DNA of 64,000 bases from Rhynchopus sp. YZ270_cl-10 (taxonomy: Eukaryota > Euglenozoa > Diplonemea > Diplonemida > Diplonemidae), in NCBI GenBank assembly GCA_964035575.1, contig OZ037928.1:248001-312000 (forward strand), written 5' to 3'. A program made the translations under genes and the position numbers. The stretch's first letter is position 1. Each line of letters opens with the position of its first letter. Below, in pieces: positions 1-11,074 of this stretch. The notes beneath the pieces were generated by a model. It did no database searches. It saw only the letters and a program-made list of their open reading frames with translations, and was not told the origin of the DNA.

Positions 1-523
1 CGACAGCTGTCAAACTCGTGCAAGAGTACAGTACCCTGTCCCCAATGTGCGTGAGACTGTTGAATGAAGATAAGTCGAGCTGTGCTAAATTCCAGCATCC
101 GTGCAGGAAGTAGTCCTCAATCCGCGTGACAGTCGACACAGCACTCAGATCAAGTTGTGTGAACGATGAGTAACGCAAGAACCCCTCAGGAACGACAGTC
201 GTAACCTCCGCCTGCAGAAGCAAACACGCAACCTCAGGACGCACTCTCTTCAGCCTCTCTGGCCTCAGGTCTCTCACACCCAACGCATGAAGCGCTGCTA
301 TGGCTTGTTGCTTCATCGACTTCGTCACCAAAATCGTGTCCCCAGCACTCAGCTGCGTCATGTCCGCTCCTTCGCCCATCGCTTTGTCTCCGAAACTCAT
401 GTCAAAGCTGTCTTCAGGCAGCCCCACTGCAGACGCCACCTTCCGCCGCATGTCCTCCACTGTGTCAGCCAGAGCCACCTCAATCACGTGTGTCTCGTCG
501 CAAAACTCCACGTTCAGATCCAT
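1..523 (-). CDS. LRR-1: ubiquitin-like/LRR family protein, C-terminus beyond window
   Basis: The start codon is at 523 and the frame stays open to base 1, so only about 174 residues are visible. Residues 1-68 begin MDLNVEFCDETHVIEVAL and have the alternating hydrophobic pattern and length of a beta-grasp ubiquitin-like domain. A charged helical linker (about 69-110) follows, then the capping repeat with LDLSAVSTVTRIEDYFL and the first 25-residue leucine-rich repeats. The start is chosen because the MDLNV start is conserved in every copy in this window. Known: ubiquitin-like domains and LRRs both mediate protein binding. Inferred: a nuclear or cytosolic binding protein; the partner is unknown. 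No break is seen in the visible part. Confidence 0.8.
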   Translation of the reverse strand, partial: MDLNVEFCDETHVIEVALADTVEDMRRKVASAVGLPEDSFDMSFGDKAMGEGADMTQLSAGDTILVTKSMKQQAIAALHALGVRDLRPERLKRVRPEVACLLLQAEVTTVVPEGFLRYSSFTQLDLSAVSTVTRIEDYFLHGCWNLAQLDLSSFNSLTHIGDRVLYSCTSLTAV

Positions 524-1334
524 GATTTTGTGTTGCTGTGTTTTCCTTGTTTCGTTATTTGTGCTGCTGTGGTTGTGGTGTTGTGTCTTTGGGTGAGGGT
601 GGTGAGGCAGGAAGAAGCACAGATACGAGGGGTGCACACAGCAGACACGCAAGGAGATCGTTCTACGACACTTCGTTGCAGCAACAAAACGAGGTGTCAG
701 GAAGCAACAGGTCGCTGCTTTATGTCACCTTTGATCACAATCGGTATCAAATTAAAGGGGAAAAGAAAATTGGGCACAATGGTCTCGGGAGCCTGTTGAG
801 TATCTGACTTATGAAAAGAACAAGGGGGAAAGAGAGAGAGTGTGTGTGCGGTATCCATCATAAAACACAACCCGGACCTCGGCTTTCCGATGAGGGCTAG
901 GAGGGGTGGCCGTGTCTGGTTTGCTGTTTTGATCATTTCTTGATGTGGTCTTCAAATCATTGAAAGGGTGCTGGCTGACGACACTGAGGACCTCCTTGGC
1001 CCAGAGCTGTTCTCGAAGTCAAGCACGACCCGGCTGTACACTGGCGGCCTCAACACAGGTCCGCTTCTCATCTGGGCAAAAACAGACGAAAAACAGCAAA
1101 AAGGGGGGAAGAATAAAAGGAGAGGTTGGGGAAAGGAGGTCTGCTCAACCAGCCAGCAACTTCACGGCAGCCACCACGTCTCCTTCCGCAGTGTGCAGCT
1201 GTGACGTGGAAACTCTCGGGAGGACTGTCGTTGCAGGCGCAGGTGAGAAGCGTGAAGCTGCACCGTATCGTGGTCTGTCACTGCGACAGTCTCGGTCGCT
1301 TGCAGTCTTCCTCAGGTGATTTGACTCGCTTCCG
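524..1334. other. Intergenic duplicon between LRR-1 and LRR-2
   Basis: This holds the upstream region of LRR-1 (a T/G-rich stretch directly before the ATG, shared by most copies), then a block with GATCACAATCGGTATCAAAT that recurs near 2,730, 54,220 and 62,170, then the degenerate downstream tail of LRR-2. That tail (about 1,240-1,334) still matches the coding sequence of the nuclear-localisation tail in other copies but lies beyond the LRR-2 stop. No separate gene is seen. Confidence 0.6.
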
Positions 1335-2612
1335 TTACGGAGTGGCATCCACCACAAACTTCATCAGGTTCGCCTTCTCCACAGCGTTCGACACAACAGC
1401 ACTGCACCCAGAGAGGCGGATGGTTTGTAAGCTTGTACCCTCGCAGAAGCGTGAGCCTACGTGCGTCACATTGCTGAGTGAAGACAAGTCGAGAGACGTT
1501 AAACTTTGGCACCTATGGAGGAAGTGGGCGCCAATGTGCGTGAGACTGTTAAGTGAAGATAAGTCGAGAGATGTTAAACTGCTGCACCCATGGAGGAAGT
1601 CCCACCCAACGTGCTCAAGGCTGCTGAGTGACGACAGATCCAGAGCTGTCAAACCCCTGCATCCACTGAGGAACTCGTCATCAACGTGCGTGAGACTGTC
1701 AAGTGAAGATAAGTCGAGTGCTGTTAAACTGCTGCAGTCGCAGAGGAAGTACTTCCCAATGCGCGTCAGACTTTTGAACGACAAGTCGAGAGATGTTAAA
1801 CCTTCGCACTCATGGAGGAAGTAGTCCCCAACGTGCGTGAGACTGTTGAGTGAAGACAAGTCGATGGCTGTTAAACTGCTGCAGTAGTGGAGGAAGCCGT
1901 CCCCAACATGCTTGATACGGTAGAATGAAGATAAGTCGACAGCTGTTAAACTGCTGCATAGGTAGAGAAAGTCGTTCCCAACGTCTGTGAGACAGTTGAG
2001 CGAAGACAAGTCGACAGATGTCAAACTCGTGCATCGGTACAGGAAGCCGTCCTCAATGCGCGTGAGTCTGTTGAAAGAAGGCAAGTCGAGAGATGTTAAA
2101 CTGTCGCACCTATGGAGGAAGCCGTTCCCAACGTGCGTGAGACTGTTGAATGAAGATAAGTCGACAGATGTTAAACTCGTGCACTGCCGGAGGAAGTTGT
2201 CCTCAATGCGCGTGACAGTCGACACAGCACTCAGATCAAGTCGCGATAACAAAAACCTGCTCAAGAACCAAGTGGGAATGACAGTCGTAACCTCCGCCTG
2301 CAGAAGCAAACACGCCACCTCAGGACGCACTCTCTTCAAGCTCTCTGGCCTCAGGTCTGTCACACCCAACGCACGTAGCGCTGCTATGGCTTGTTGCTTC
2401 TTCGACTCCGTCGTCACCAAAATCGTGTCCCCAGCACTCAGCTGCGTCATGTCCGCTCCTTCGCCCATCGCTTTGTCTCCGAAATTCATGTCAAAGCTGT
2501 CTTCAGGCAGCCCCACTGCAGACGCCACCTTCCGCCGCATGTCCTCCACTGTGTCAGCCAGAGCCACCTCAATCACGTGTGTCTCGTCGCAAAACTCCAC
2601 ATTCAGATCCAT
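1335..2612 (-). CDS. LRR-2: ubiquitin-like/LRR protein, NLS tail lost
   Basis: The protein is 425 residues: ubiquitin-like domain 1-68, helical linker about 69-110, then about 11 repeats of 25 residues of the form CxSLTSLDLSSxNSLTHVG. Cys opens each repeat and Leu, Val and Phe fill the core positions. It ends MKFVVDATP. A base change creates a stop exactly where LRR-3 continues into the PKRKR nuclear-localisation tail, so the remaining tail codons are now downstream non-coding sequence. Repeats five to eight are nearly identical to those of LRR-3, which suggests a recent duplication. Inferred: folded and possibly expressed, with altered localisation. Confidence 0.78.
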   Translation of the reverse strand: MDLNVEFCDETHVIEVALADTVEDMRRKVASAVGLPEDSFDMNFGDKAMGEGADMTQLSAGDTILVTTESKKQQAIAALRALGVTDLRPESLKRVRPEVACLLLQAEVTTVIPTWFLSRFLLSRLDLSAVSTVTRIEDNFLRQCTSLTSVDLSSFNSLTHVGNGFLHRCDSLTSLDLPSFNRLTRIEDGFLYRCTSLTSVDLSSLNCLTDVGNDFLYLCSSLTAVDLSSFYRIKHVGDGFLHYCSSLTAIDLSSLNSLTHVGDYFLHECEGLTSLDLSFKSLTRIGKYFLCDCSSLTALDLSSLDSLTHVDDEFLSGCRGLTALDLSSLSSLEHVGWDFLHGCSSLTSLDLSSLNSLTHIGAHFLHRCQSLTSLDLSSLSNVTHVGSRFCEGTSLQTIRLSGCSAVVSNAVEKANLMKFVVDATP

Positions 2613-3428
2613 GTTTTGTGTTGCTGTGTTTTTCTTGTTTCGTTATTTGTGCCTTCTGTGGTTGTTGCGAGTGCTTTGGGGAGGGTGGTGAGGCAGGGAA
2701 GCAACAGGTCGTTGCTTTATGTCACCTTTGATCACAATCGGTATCAAATTAATGGAGAATAGAAAATTGGGCACACTGGTCTCGGGAGCCTTTTCAGTAG
2801 CTGACTTATGAAAAGAACAAGGGGGAAAGAGAGAGACAGAGAGTTGGGTGTCCATCATAAAACACAACCCGGACCTCGGCTTTCCGATGAGGGCTAGGAG
2901 GGGTGGCCGTGTCTGGTTTGCTGTTTTGATCATTTCTTGATGTGGTCTTCAAATCATTGAAAGGGTGCTGGCTGACGACACTGAGGACCTCCTTGGCCCA
3001 GAGCTGTTCTCGAAGTCAAGCACGACCCGGCTGTACACTGGCGGCCTCAACACAGGTCCGCTTCTCATCTGGGAAAAAACAGACGAAAAACAGCAAAAAG
3101 GGGGGAAGAATAAAAGGAGAGGTTGGGAGTGGGATAGGTGCAACCAACTTAGTTGTGTTAGCACAGCCTTCACAGGGACGTTCCAACATTTGTAATATAA
3201 GCCTAGGTGTGCACCTATGAAGCAGCATCGTGTACACGGGCTGCAGTTGGTGATGAAGTTGACACTCTGGTGGGGTGTGGTAGGGGAAAGGAGGTCGTCT
3301 GCTCCAGCAACTTCACGGCAGCCACCACGTCTCCTTCCGCAGTGTGCAGATGTGACGTGGAAACTCTCAGGAGGACTGTCGTTGCAGGCGCAGGTGAGAA
3401 GCGTGAAGCTGCACCGTATCGTGGTCTG
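2613..3428. other. Intergenic duplicon between LRR-2 and LRR-3
   Basis: This is a second copy of the spacer seen at 524-1,334, nearly identical from about 2,700 to 3,130. An extra segment of about 150 bp (3,130-3,290) is absent from the first spacer. It includes the short upstream block of LRR-2 and the sequence just after LRR-3. No independent coding frame is convincing. Confidence 0.6.
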
Positions 3429-4700
3429 TCACTGCGACAGTCTCGGTCGCTTGCAGTCTTCCTCAGGTGATTTGACTCGCTTCCGTTTCGGACGTGCCTT
3501 GACCACATGATGACTCAGGCCTGCCTTCTTCACAGCGCGTGACACAACAGCACTGCACCCAGAGAGGTGGATGGTTTGTAAGGTATCATACAGACCACTG
3601 CAGAAGGTGCGCTGGCCAATGTGCTTAACACTGCTGAGCGAAGATAAGTCGAGAGCTGTTAAACCTTCGCAGTTCTGGAGGAAGTACTCCCCAACGTGCT
3701 CAAGGCTGCTGAGTGACGACAGATCCAGAGCTGTCAAACCCCTGCATCCACTGAGGAACTCGTCATCAACGTGCGTGAGACTGTCAAGTGAAGATAAGTC
3801 GAGAGCTGTTAAACTGCTGCAGTCGCAGAGGAAGTACTTCCCAATGCGCGTCAGACTTTTGAACGACAAGTCGAGAGATGTTAAACCTTCGCACTCATGG
3901 AGGAAGTAGTCCCCAACGTGCGTGAGACTGTTGAGTGAAGACAAGTCGATGGCTGTTAAACTGCTGCAGTAGTGGAGGAAGCCCTCCCCAACATGCTTGA
4001 TACGGTAGAATGAAGATAAGTCGACAGCTGTTAAACTCCTGCATAGGTAGAGAAAGTCGTCCCCAACGTGCGTGAGACAGTTGAGCGAAGACAAGTCGAC
4101 AGATGTTAAACTCATACATCGGAACAGGAAGCCGTCCTCAATGCGCGTGAGTCTGTTGAAAGAAGGCAAGTCGAGAGATGTTAAACTGGTGCACTCATGG
4201 AGGAAGCCGTCCCCAACATGCGTGAGACTGTTGAATGAAGATAAGTCGACAGATGTTAAACTCGTGCACTGCCGGAGGAAGTTGTCCTCAATGCGCGTGA
4301 CAGTCGACACAGCACTCAGATCAAGTCGCGTTAACGATAACCAGCTCAAGAACCAAGTGGGAATGACAGTCGTCACCTCCGCCTGCAGAAGCAAACACGC
4401 CACCTCGGGATCCTTTTTCACCTCCTGCAACCTCTTTATCGTCAGGTCTGTCTCACCCAACGCATCAAGCGCTTCAACAGCTTCAAACTTTTTTGTCTTC
4501 GCAACCAAAATCGTGTCCCCAGCACTCAGCTGCGTCATGTCCGCTCCTTCGCCCATCGCTTCGTCTCCGAAACTCATGTCAAAGCTGTCTTCAGGCAGCC
4601 CCACTGCAGACGCCACCTTCCGCCGCATGTCCTCCACTGTGTCAGCCAGAGCCACCTCAATCACGTGTGTCTCGTCGCAAAACTCCACATTCAGATCCAT
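3429..4700 (-). CDS. LRR-3: ubiquitin-like/LRR protein with intact nuclear tail
   Basis: The protein is 423 residues and complete. It has a ubiquitin-like domain (1-68, ending near DTILV), a linker, about 10 leucine-rich repeats and a distinct C-terminal cap (SGCSAVVSRAVKKAG). It ends in PKRKRVKSPEEDCKRPRLSQ. Two basic clusters, KRKR and KRPR, about 10 residues apart form a classical bipartite nuclear localisation signal. The start is the conserved MDLNV codon. Its close relation to LRR-2, which lost the tail, makes the pair a useful comparison. Inferred: a nuclear protein-binding scaffold; no enzymatic residues are seen. Confidence 0.85.
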   Translation of the reverse strand: MDLNVEFCDETHVIEVALADTVEDMRRKVASAVGLPEDSFDMSFGDEAMGEGADMTQLSAGDTILVAKTKKFEAVEALDALGETDLTIKRLQEVKKDPEVACLLLQAEVTTVIPTWFLSWLSLTRLDLSAVSTVTRIEDNFLRQCTSLTSVDLSSFNSLTHVGDGFLHECTSLTSLDLPSFNRLTRIEDGFLFRCMSLTSVDLSSLNCLTHVGDDFLYLCRSLTAVDLSSFYRIKHVGEGFLHYCSSLTAIDLSSLNSLTHVGDYFLHECEGLTSLDLSFKSLTRIGKYFLCDCSSLTALDLSSLDSLTHVDDEFLSGCRGLTALDLSSLSSLEHVGEYFLQNCEGLTALDLSSLSSVKHIGQRTFCSGLYDTLQTIHLSGCSAVVSRAVKKAGLSHHVVKARPKRKRVKSPEEDCKRPRLSQ

Positions 4701-5828
4701 GATTTTGCTGTGTTTGAATTACGCTTTTTCTGTTGTTACTGTGGTTGTGGTTGGGGAGGGTGGGGCAGGAATACGAAGGGCAACCAGAGATAATCAGAGA
4801 GGAGGGCTGTGACTTCTACATACATCTATCAGCCGTAGGGGGACACGTGCACTGATTGTAAAAACACACACACACACACATGGGGCCATATTCTGAGCAA
4901 GAATTTCCCCTACTAGTTATCAAACACACACACGCACACACGCACTTTTGGGAAATGTTCTCAATAACTTCCCACAAACTGCTTTCAAAACACACACACG
5001 TACTGCCCGTTGGGGTGCCGTGTTAGCACTCAGAGGTGCCAAGCCTAAGCACGCCCACTGCCGTCCTCTACATTAGTATCACAACACGGAGCAGACACTA
5101 ATGTGATGAGCAGGCTTTTTGGAATCACTGGGTCGTGTTGTTAGCTGAACGTTGTAGGTGTCTGCCATGTGATGAACACGTGATACCGTTCACAAAAAGA
5201 AAACATGAAAGATTGGAAGATGAATGTGCCTCTCGTGGCGACCCGAACACTGATTTTTAACACACATACACACATTTAGGAAATGTTCTCAGTAACTCCA
5301 CACGTACTGCCCGTTGGGGTGCTGTGGCGCCAAGCCTAGGCACGCCAACTGCCGTCCTCTACATTAGTATCACAACACGGAGCGACACTAATGTGATGAG
5401 CAGGCTTTTTGGAATTATTGGGTGGTGTTGTTAGCTGAACTGGGTGTGTAACCTGGGTTTGTAGATGTCTTCCATGTTGTGATGAACACTAAATATACCA
5501 CACGGGGCAACTGATGTAGACACACATACCCGTTCACAAAAAGAAAACATGAAATATTGGAAAGATGAACGTGCCTCTCGTGCACACATCTCGAAAAAAG
5601 ACCTCTGCAGATTGAAAACGAAACAGAAAAAACAAACAAAACAAAAAAAAAAGGGGCAGAAGAAGAAACAAACACACACCACGACACGATAAGAGTAACA
5701 CAGAAAAAGAAAAAAAGTGCCTTTTTGCCTGAGGCACGGTCAGGTCAGTTCTTTCTTTACTTAAGAAATTCGGTACTTTTTTTTTCTCCAAAAACCCCCC
5801 CCCCCCCCCCCCCACCTTTTGTTCTAGA
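4701..5828. repeat. Non-coding DNA with an imperfect direct repeat
   Basis: Segments 4,993-5,240 and 5,301-5,583 are diverged direct copies. Both contain GTACTGCCCGTTGGGGTG, an AACACGGAG...ACTAATGTGATGAGC stretch and AAAAGAAAACATGAAA. CA-rich microsatellites (4,863-4,995) and a C run of about 17 (5,797-5,813) are present. The open frames here are low-complexity and not credible genes. Confidence 0.55.
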
Positions 5829-5978
5829 TGGCATCCGTTTTACCGGGTATCGGGGTATTACCAGGGTTTGCAAATCCCAGATCCAGCACCGGGGTTTTTT
5901 ATTACTCGGTTGGACCTGGTGGTGAAAAATTAAAAAAACCCCGCTAAATTCCCGATACCCGGTCACGGCCAAATGCCA
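5829..5978. repeat. Short foldback element (MITE-like)
   Basis: ACCGGGTATCGGG at 5,842 is matched by its exact complement CCCGATACCCGGT ending at 5,963. The similarity extends outward on both sides to ATGGCAT. The size, about 150 bp with no coding capacity, fits a foldback or miniature inverted-repeat element. No clear target duplication was found. Confidence 0.5.
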
Positions 5979-6462
5979 TACATGCTTTGAAGTAATTATT
6001 TCATATACTTTCTTTTCTTAAATGAAACGAAAAGAAAGCAAAGAGGGTGCGACAAATGTGAAGTAAAAACAACCTATCACTCAGGACGTGGCGCCTGACC
6101 GGTGTGGACCGAAAAACAAAGAAAGAGTCGTTTGGTGTAGCCGACTACCCCAAAAATAGCACAAAATAGCACCTCCCATTCAGCCGCACCAAAAAACCCA
6201 GATGCCCAGAATAGCAGAAAAATAGCACAAAAAATAGCACCCCCCCCCCCCCTTAGGGAGCGCGGCGAGGCCCTTTTTTCTGTAACGCTCAACAAAAAAT
6301 CATGAAAAAGTGTAAAAAAAAATGTCCGAAAACACAAAATCACCCCAGAATACACTATTTCTTACTTATTGATGCCTTTTTGGCGCTTTTTGGCACTTTC
6401 CCCCCCGATTTTTTGACACTTTTTGTCACGTTTTCACCCAATTTCCCCCTTTTCTGAGGGTA
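5979..6462. other. Non-coding, low-complexity DNA
   Basis: This A-rich stretch repeats AAATAGCAC several times near 6,160-6,240, followed by a C run. The phrase AGATGCCCAGAATAGCA recurs at about 58,941 and 60,540, so it belongs to a dispersed repeat. No gene is seen. Confidence 0.4.
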
Positions 6463-6945
6463 TTTGATAACAGGGCGATTTATAAAAAAATTCAAAAATT
6501 TTACTGGGGGGGGGCGAATAAACGAGGTAATTCGAATAAAGCACGTACGTCGAATAAAGCACGCATTTGAAAAATGGATTTTTTGCTTTTTTTTGCGTCG
6601 AATAAAGCACGTACGTGTTTTATTCGACTTTTTGAACTTTTCCTGTGTTGTGACAAGGTAGTTCGTATTTTGTGAAAATTTAAGTCGCTGAAATTTTGTC
6701 CATTTTTCCGTATATCCCCCACCACAAGCCGGGATTGGCTCGGAAATGCAGCAAAATCACCTCTTGGGCGAAAAAAAAAATCGAAAAAAATTGTGACTGG
6801 AAAAACTTTCCAAAAAGTTCAAAAAGGCGAATAAAGCACGTACGTGCTTTATTCGCCTTTTCGAACTTTTTTTTTTTTTTAAACCTCAGGATCTGAAGTG
6901 TAGGGACGCCTAATAAAACACGTACGTGCTTTATTCGACCCCCCC
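6463..6945. repeat. Cluster of long palindromes built on AATAAAGCACGTACGT
   Basis: At least four copies of a palindromic motif lie here: near 6,535-6,575 (half copies), 6,600-6,632, 6,826-6,857 and 6,911-6,940. The copy at 6,826-6,857 is a perfect 32-bp palindrome centred between 6,841 and 6,842 (left arm GGCGAATAAAGCACGT). With a one-base slip the symmetry continues to about 62 bp, through AAAAGG/CCTTTT and AAGTTC/GAACTT. These would form strong cruciforms or hairpins. No open frame fits. Confidence 0.65.
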
Positions 6946-7770
6946 CAGTAAATAGTCCAAAACAAGAGGAAAAGTGGTTTTTTCCAGTCAGATGTGTGCA
7001 CAGAGTGATTTCCGTGGGGTTTTGGGGCCAAAAGTCCAGTTTTTTCAATGTCTTCGCTGAAAATATTGAATTTTTTTTATACACAAAAACCACATTTTAG
7101 CCGGGGAGGAGAAAGCGTTACCAAAGCGTTACACACCTTCTATTTGGACCTCCGGGCACCAAAATCGACCAGAAAATGGTTGCAAATACGATTTTTCAAC
7201 CCCCATAAGGTATCTAAGATCAACCCCGGGGGTATTGGTGCCTTCTATGGACGTTTTGTGGACGATTTTTGGGTTTTGGGGTGACGAAAAGGCCTAAAAA
7301 ACGAGGTAAAAACTGCCCCCTTTTCTGTCTCATCCACTGAAATACACGCTCAAACCCCAATCTGGACGCCCAAAAGCTTCGAAACCCACATATTTCCACT
7401 GCCGGACCTCACCGGAGGGGACGTGGGGTGGTTTTCGGCACCTTAGAAGAAAAACTGTGCGCTCGGATCCATTTTTTTGAAGCGTTACATTCCTAAAGGA
7501 AATCTTACTAAAATCTTACTATTTTCGAAGCCGTTTTTTCGAAAAAAAGTGGTTTTTTTTCGAAAATAAACGCTCAGTTTTGGTTGGTTGGTGTTTCATT
7601 GGGCAGAATCGACGAATTTTAGGCCACTTTGGGACCAGGTAGACCCACCTTGGCGGGTTTTATGACTTTTTTTCAAAAAATTCTTGAAAAAACACGAGCG
7701 TTACAGAGGGTCCTTAAGGATTTCCTTAAGGGCTGTGCCCCCTACCCCCCCCCCCCCCCCCTTTCAGCCA
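6946..7770. other. Non-coding DNA, no gene seen
   Basis: This AT-rich sequence has long A, T and C runs, ending in a C run at 7,746-7,761 just before the CACGACGG terminus. I find no coherent protein, RNA gene or internal repeat. Confidence 0.4.
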
Positions 7771-7772
7771 CA

Positions 7773-7982
7773 CACGACGGACTAGTTATGGCCATGACAG
7801 GTGATATGACAGGTGGTGTTACTAGTTAAAAATATGACAGGTGATAATTGAATATTACTAGTAATATGACAGGTGGTACCTGTAAAATGACAGGTGCACC
7901 TGTCATTTTGACAGGTGCACCTGTCAAATGACAGGTGGTACCTGTCAAAATGACAGGTACCACCTGTCATATGACAGGTGTT
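7773..7982. repeat. Left terminus of E1 with subterminal TGACAGGTG array
   Basis: About ten copies of TGACAGGT or its complement occupy 200 bp, many paired as palindromes such as GGTACCTGTC / GACAGGTACC. The outer 81 bases (7,771-7,851) are identical, in reverse complement, to 50,670-50,750. The structure would fold into multiple hairpins. Such arrays are typical transposase-binding subterminal regions. Confidence 0.65.
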
Positions 7983-8375
7983 TTTGCCGGTGGCTATTGC
8001 CTCCCAGGGAAAGGGACTCTCGAATTTTTTTTTTTGCCCCCTTTTAGGGCGAATTTCGACGATTTGAGGCCGTTAAAAGCAAAATTTGACACTTTTGAGC
8101 ATCTATGGGGGTCTAAAACGCGATTTTGCGCACCACGATTTTTCGTGGGATTTACGAAAGACAAGTCAATTTTTGACCCCAAAAAAATTCACAAAATTGC
8201 CCTCGGTGGTCCTCACCCCCACATGTCCTCAATACTGGGCGAAAAAATGCAAAAAAACGCAAAAATCGGGTGTTTTAATCTGGGTGCACCAAATACACGG
8301 GAGTGCGGTACTAAGCCATAATCAGTTTTTCCGCGCTGAAGAATCCGATGAAGAATTCTTCAAAAAAAAAAAAAA

Positions 8376-8860
8376 AGGGCAGCAGTCTTCGGACAGGTGA
8401 GTAGCGACACCTCCCTTGCCAGCTGACAGAAGCCAAGTCGCAAATGTTTTTATACGTTTGGTTTTGTGGTTTTGAGTTCTAAGAAAAGACAAGTAGACCA
8501 TGGAAAACTGTTTGATAATAGCAACAGTGGCTTAATCTCTTTACATCACGGAGGGTCTTGCACTGACGATGTCCCCCTCTGTTACGACCAATGTATGCAG
8601 TTAGGACTGAAACATGATGTACTGAAATTTTTGCCAACTACTTTATTTTCTTCACGTGCCCCTTTTAACCCACCCCCTTACTCTAAAACTTTGAAGATGC
8701 AACTTTTGTGTATAAAACAGCACTTTGAATGCAAATCAACAAATAAAAGCTACTTTCTAGGGTTGAGGATGGCCTCCGTCCATACCGATTAAGTACAAAG
8801 CCTTAGGGCGACATTGTGTACAGATCCTACCTCGGTAGGTGATTGTCGATACAACAAAAA
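8376..8860. repeat. Direct repeat, copy 1
   Basis: About 485 bp, repeated at 9,299-9,784 with a single one-base difference seen. It contains AATAAA and TATAAAA-like motifs and ends before a run of A. The near identity implies recent duplication or gene conversion. No coding sequence was identified. Confidence 0.75.
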
Positions 8861-9298
8861 CCACCCCCCTCCCTCCCTTTACTTCTACGGAAGCCCAGCA
8901 AACGCACCCGCAGGGGTGTACACAGACTCATACCCTGTGTTCTCTAAGCAAACGCACCCGATGGGGTGTACACAGACTAACAATCTGTGTTCTCTTTAAG
9001 AAGCGAATAACAGCCTATGTTAAAACAAACAAAACAAAACTGATGATAAACTTTAAGCGGAAAACAGCAAACCTTTTCAGCGTTTATTCAATGGCGTACA
9101 ACAGCAAATGCATCGACGACTTTACTTCTTTGCCTTTTGATGACAAAACAAAACACTTTCTTTTGAGAGCCTGACACGCTTTCAAATAGGAAACAAACAT
9201 AAACAATAGCGGAAAACAGCAAACCTTTTCAGTGTTTATTCAATGGCGTACAACAGCAACTGCACAGACGACTTCATTTCTTTGCTTTTGATGACTAT
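8861..9298. other. Spacer between direct repeats
   Basis: This holds two shorter diverged direct copies of about 85 bp (9,059-9,145 and 9,209-9,295), both including AACAGCAAACCTTTTCAG and TTTATTCAATGGCGTACA. It also has a short duplicated GCAAACGCACCC...GGGGTGTACACAGACT unit near 8,898 and 8,949. No gene is seen. Confidence 0.55.
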
Positions 9299-9784
9299 AG
9301 GGCAGCAGTCTTCGGACAGGTGAGTAGCGACACCTCCCTTGCCAGCTGACAGAAGCCAAGTCGCAAATGTTTTTATACGTTTGGTTTTGTGGTTTTGAGT
9401 TCTAAGAAAAGACAAGTAGACCATGGAAAACTGTTTGATAATAGCAACAGTGGCTTAATCTCTTTACATCACGGAGGGTCTTGCACTGACGATGTCCCCC
9501 TCTGTTACGACCAATGTATGCAGTTAGGACTGAAACATGATGTACTGAAATTTTTGCCAACTACTTTATTTTCTTCACGTGACCCCTTTTAACCCACCCC
9601 CTTACTCTAAAACTTTGAAGATGCAACTTTTGTGTATAAAACAGCACTTTGAATGCAAATCAACAAATAAAAGCTACTTTCTAGGGTTGAGGATGGCCTC
9701 CGTCCATACCGATTAAGTACAAAGCCTTAGGGCGACATTGTGTACAGATCCTACCTCGGTAGGTGATTGTCGATACAACAAAAA
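9299..9784. repeat. Direct repeat, copy 2
   Basis: This is a second copy of 8,376-8,860. Its 3' flank (GGTACAAATAAAAAA...) differs from that of copy 1, so 9,784 is a true repeat boundary. Confidence 0.75.
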
Positions 9785-9799
9785 AGGTACAAATAAAAA

Positions 9800-11074
9800 A
9801 ATTGAAGAGGTGGGCTGGGGCCCGAAGGGCCGCCCACCTCTTTCATCTTCCTCCCAGCCTCCTCGCCCGAGCCATCTGCCGACTATTTCCTTCCGTTGCA
9901 ACCCGACCTCGGAGATGACAAGGAGTGGGGAGAAGCTCCTGGTGGATCCGGTGAAGCCGGGGACAAGCAGAGAGGAGATGAAGACGCAACTGAAGAAGGA
10001 GTACGGGACAATGCGAGTTTGTGCGACTCGCCTTCTGACCCCCTGTTTCGTCTTGCGAAGATGAGCGGGCATTTTCGTGATTGAAGTTGGTGAAGACACG
10101 TCTCCGCTCACAAGTTGTCGACGAACCCCTTGCTGCACTTTTGCATGCCAAGAACCATCCCGAGGGTACCTCAGTGAGGAGGTGTCCGCAGAGATTCTGC
10201 ATCTCTTTGAATATCATAAAGATCCACCCCACCCACCACCGTGCGAAAGCTCAGAACTTCCGGCGCGCTACGCGCGCCGGGCTCGGGACGTATTTACCTT
10301 TTATGCACAAAATCACTATTCTTCATCAAAAATCCCGCTGCATTTTTTACAATGTACCCTAATTTTTTTCCGATCCAAAAAAATGGAAAAAGCCCGGGTG
10401 CCCGCCCACCCCTGCAAAAATCGACTTGTACAGCCATTGCTTTGGTGTGGGCTTGTTCACACCGGGCAGAGTGCGAGTTATTCTCAGCAACACGGCCCCG
10501 GCCCCCCAGATTTTTCCCGTAAGAAAACCACCTGCGCGAACCATAGGCATTTTTTGTCCTCCCTCAAGTGCTCCCTCGAACCTGGCGGGAGGGAGGGAAA
10601 TAGCTATTTACTGACGCAGTGGTGGGTTTGTATGTCCAATGATGTTCTCGTACCTGGAGAGTGGACCGAGTGCGAGGTATGTTTTTAACCCCCGGTTTTC
10701 ACCACCCCCGCTCCCCCTTTTCGACATTTTCCCGCTCTGGATGTACGTCTCGCCTCCGGATGTAAATTGAAGCTATTTTTTCCCGCCCAAATTAGCGACC
10801 CAGGATTTGTGCACCTCTATCTATCTCTTGTTGGGTGTCCACCCCGGTACAGCCGGTCATGTACCAAGGTACACTGTTCACGAGAGGGTTTTGTATTTCA
10901 AGTCAACTTTTTCTTTTTGTTCTAAATGTCACTTTTGTCCTCAATTTCTCTTAACAGGTACCCGAACCGACGACCCTTCATTGTGACAGCGAAGCAGTGC
11001 CGACGGACGAGCTGGTGCAAATATTTCAAAATCAGGTGGCGACCGAGACCACCCTAATGAAAAAGTCGGGTTTA
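9800..11074 (+). other. Possible decayed or spliced gene, function unknown
   Basis: I do not recognise this protein. An open frame before 10,675 ends LVPGEWTECE directly before a GTATGT donor (10,676). An AG acceptor after CTCTTAA at 10,958-10,959 opens a frame, VPEPTTLHCDSEAVPTDEL, which continues to a stop near 11,076; the join would be in phase. The donor matches those of the U-box gene. Upstream (9,900-10,100) other frames look mildly protein-like but shift. Because it lies inside E1 it may be element cargo or a degenerated transposase exon. Low confidence: this could be chance. Confidence 0.22.

Noticed and set aside
1987-2691. Long plus-strand frames opposite LRR genes (also 4,072-4,812, 28,470-29,354, 33,342-33,986 and others)
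   Set aside because: They are antisense shadows of the 75-bp repeat, which is open in the complementary frame. They contain repeated SEDKSRDVKL strings and no family match.
8376-9784. Two 485-bp direct repeats as terminal repeats of a retroelement
   Set aside because: No TG...CA ends, no coding region or priming sites between them and only about 440 bp separating them; kept as a plain direct repeat.
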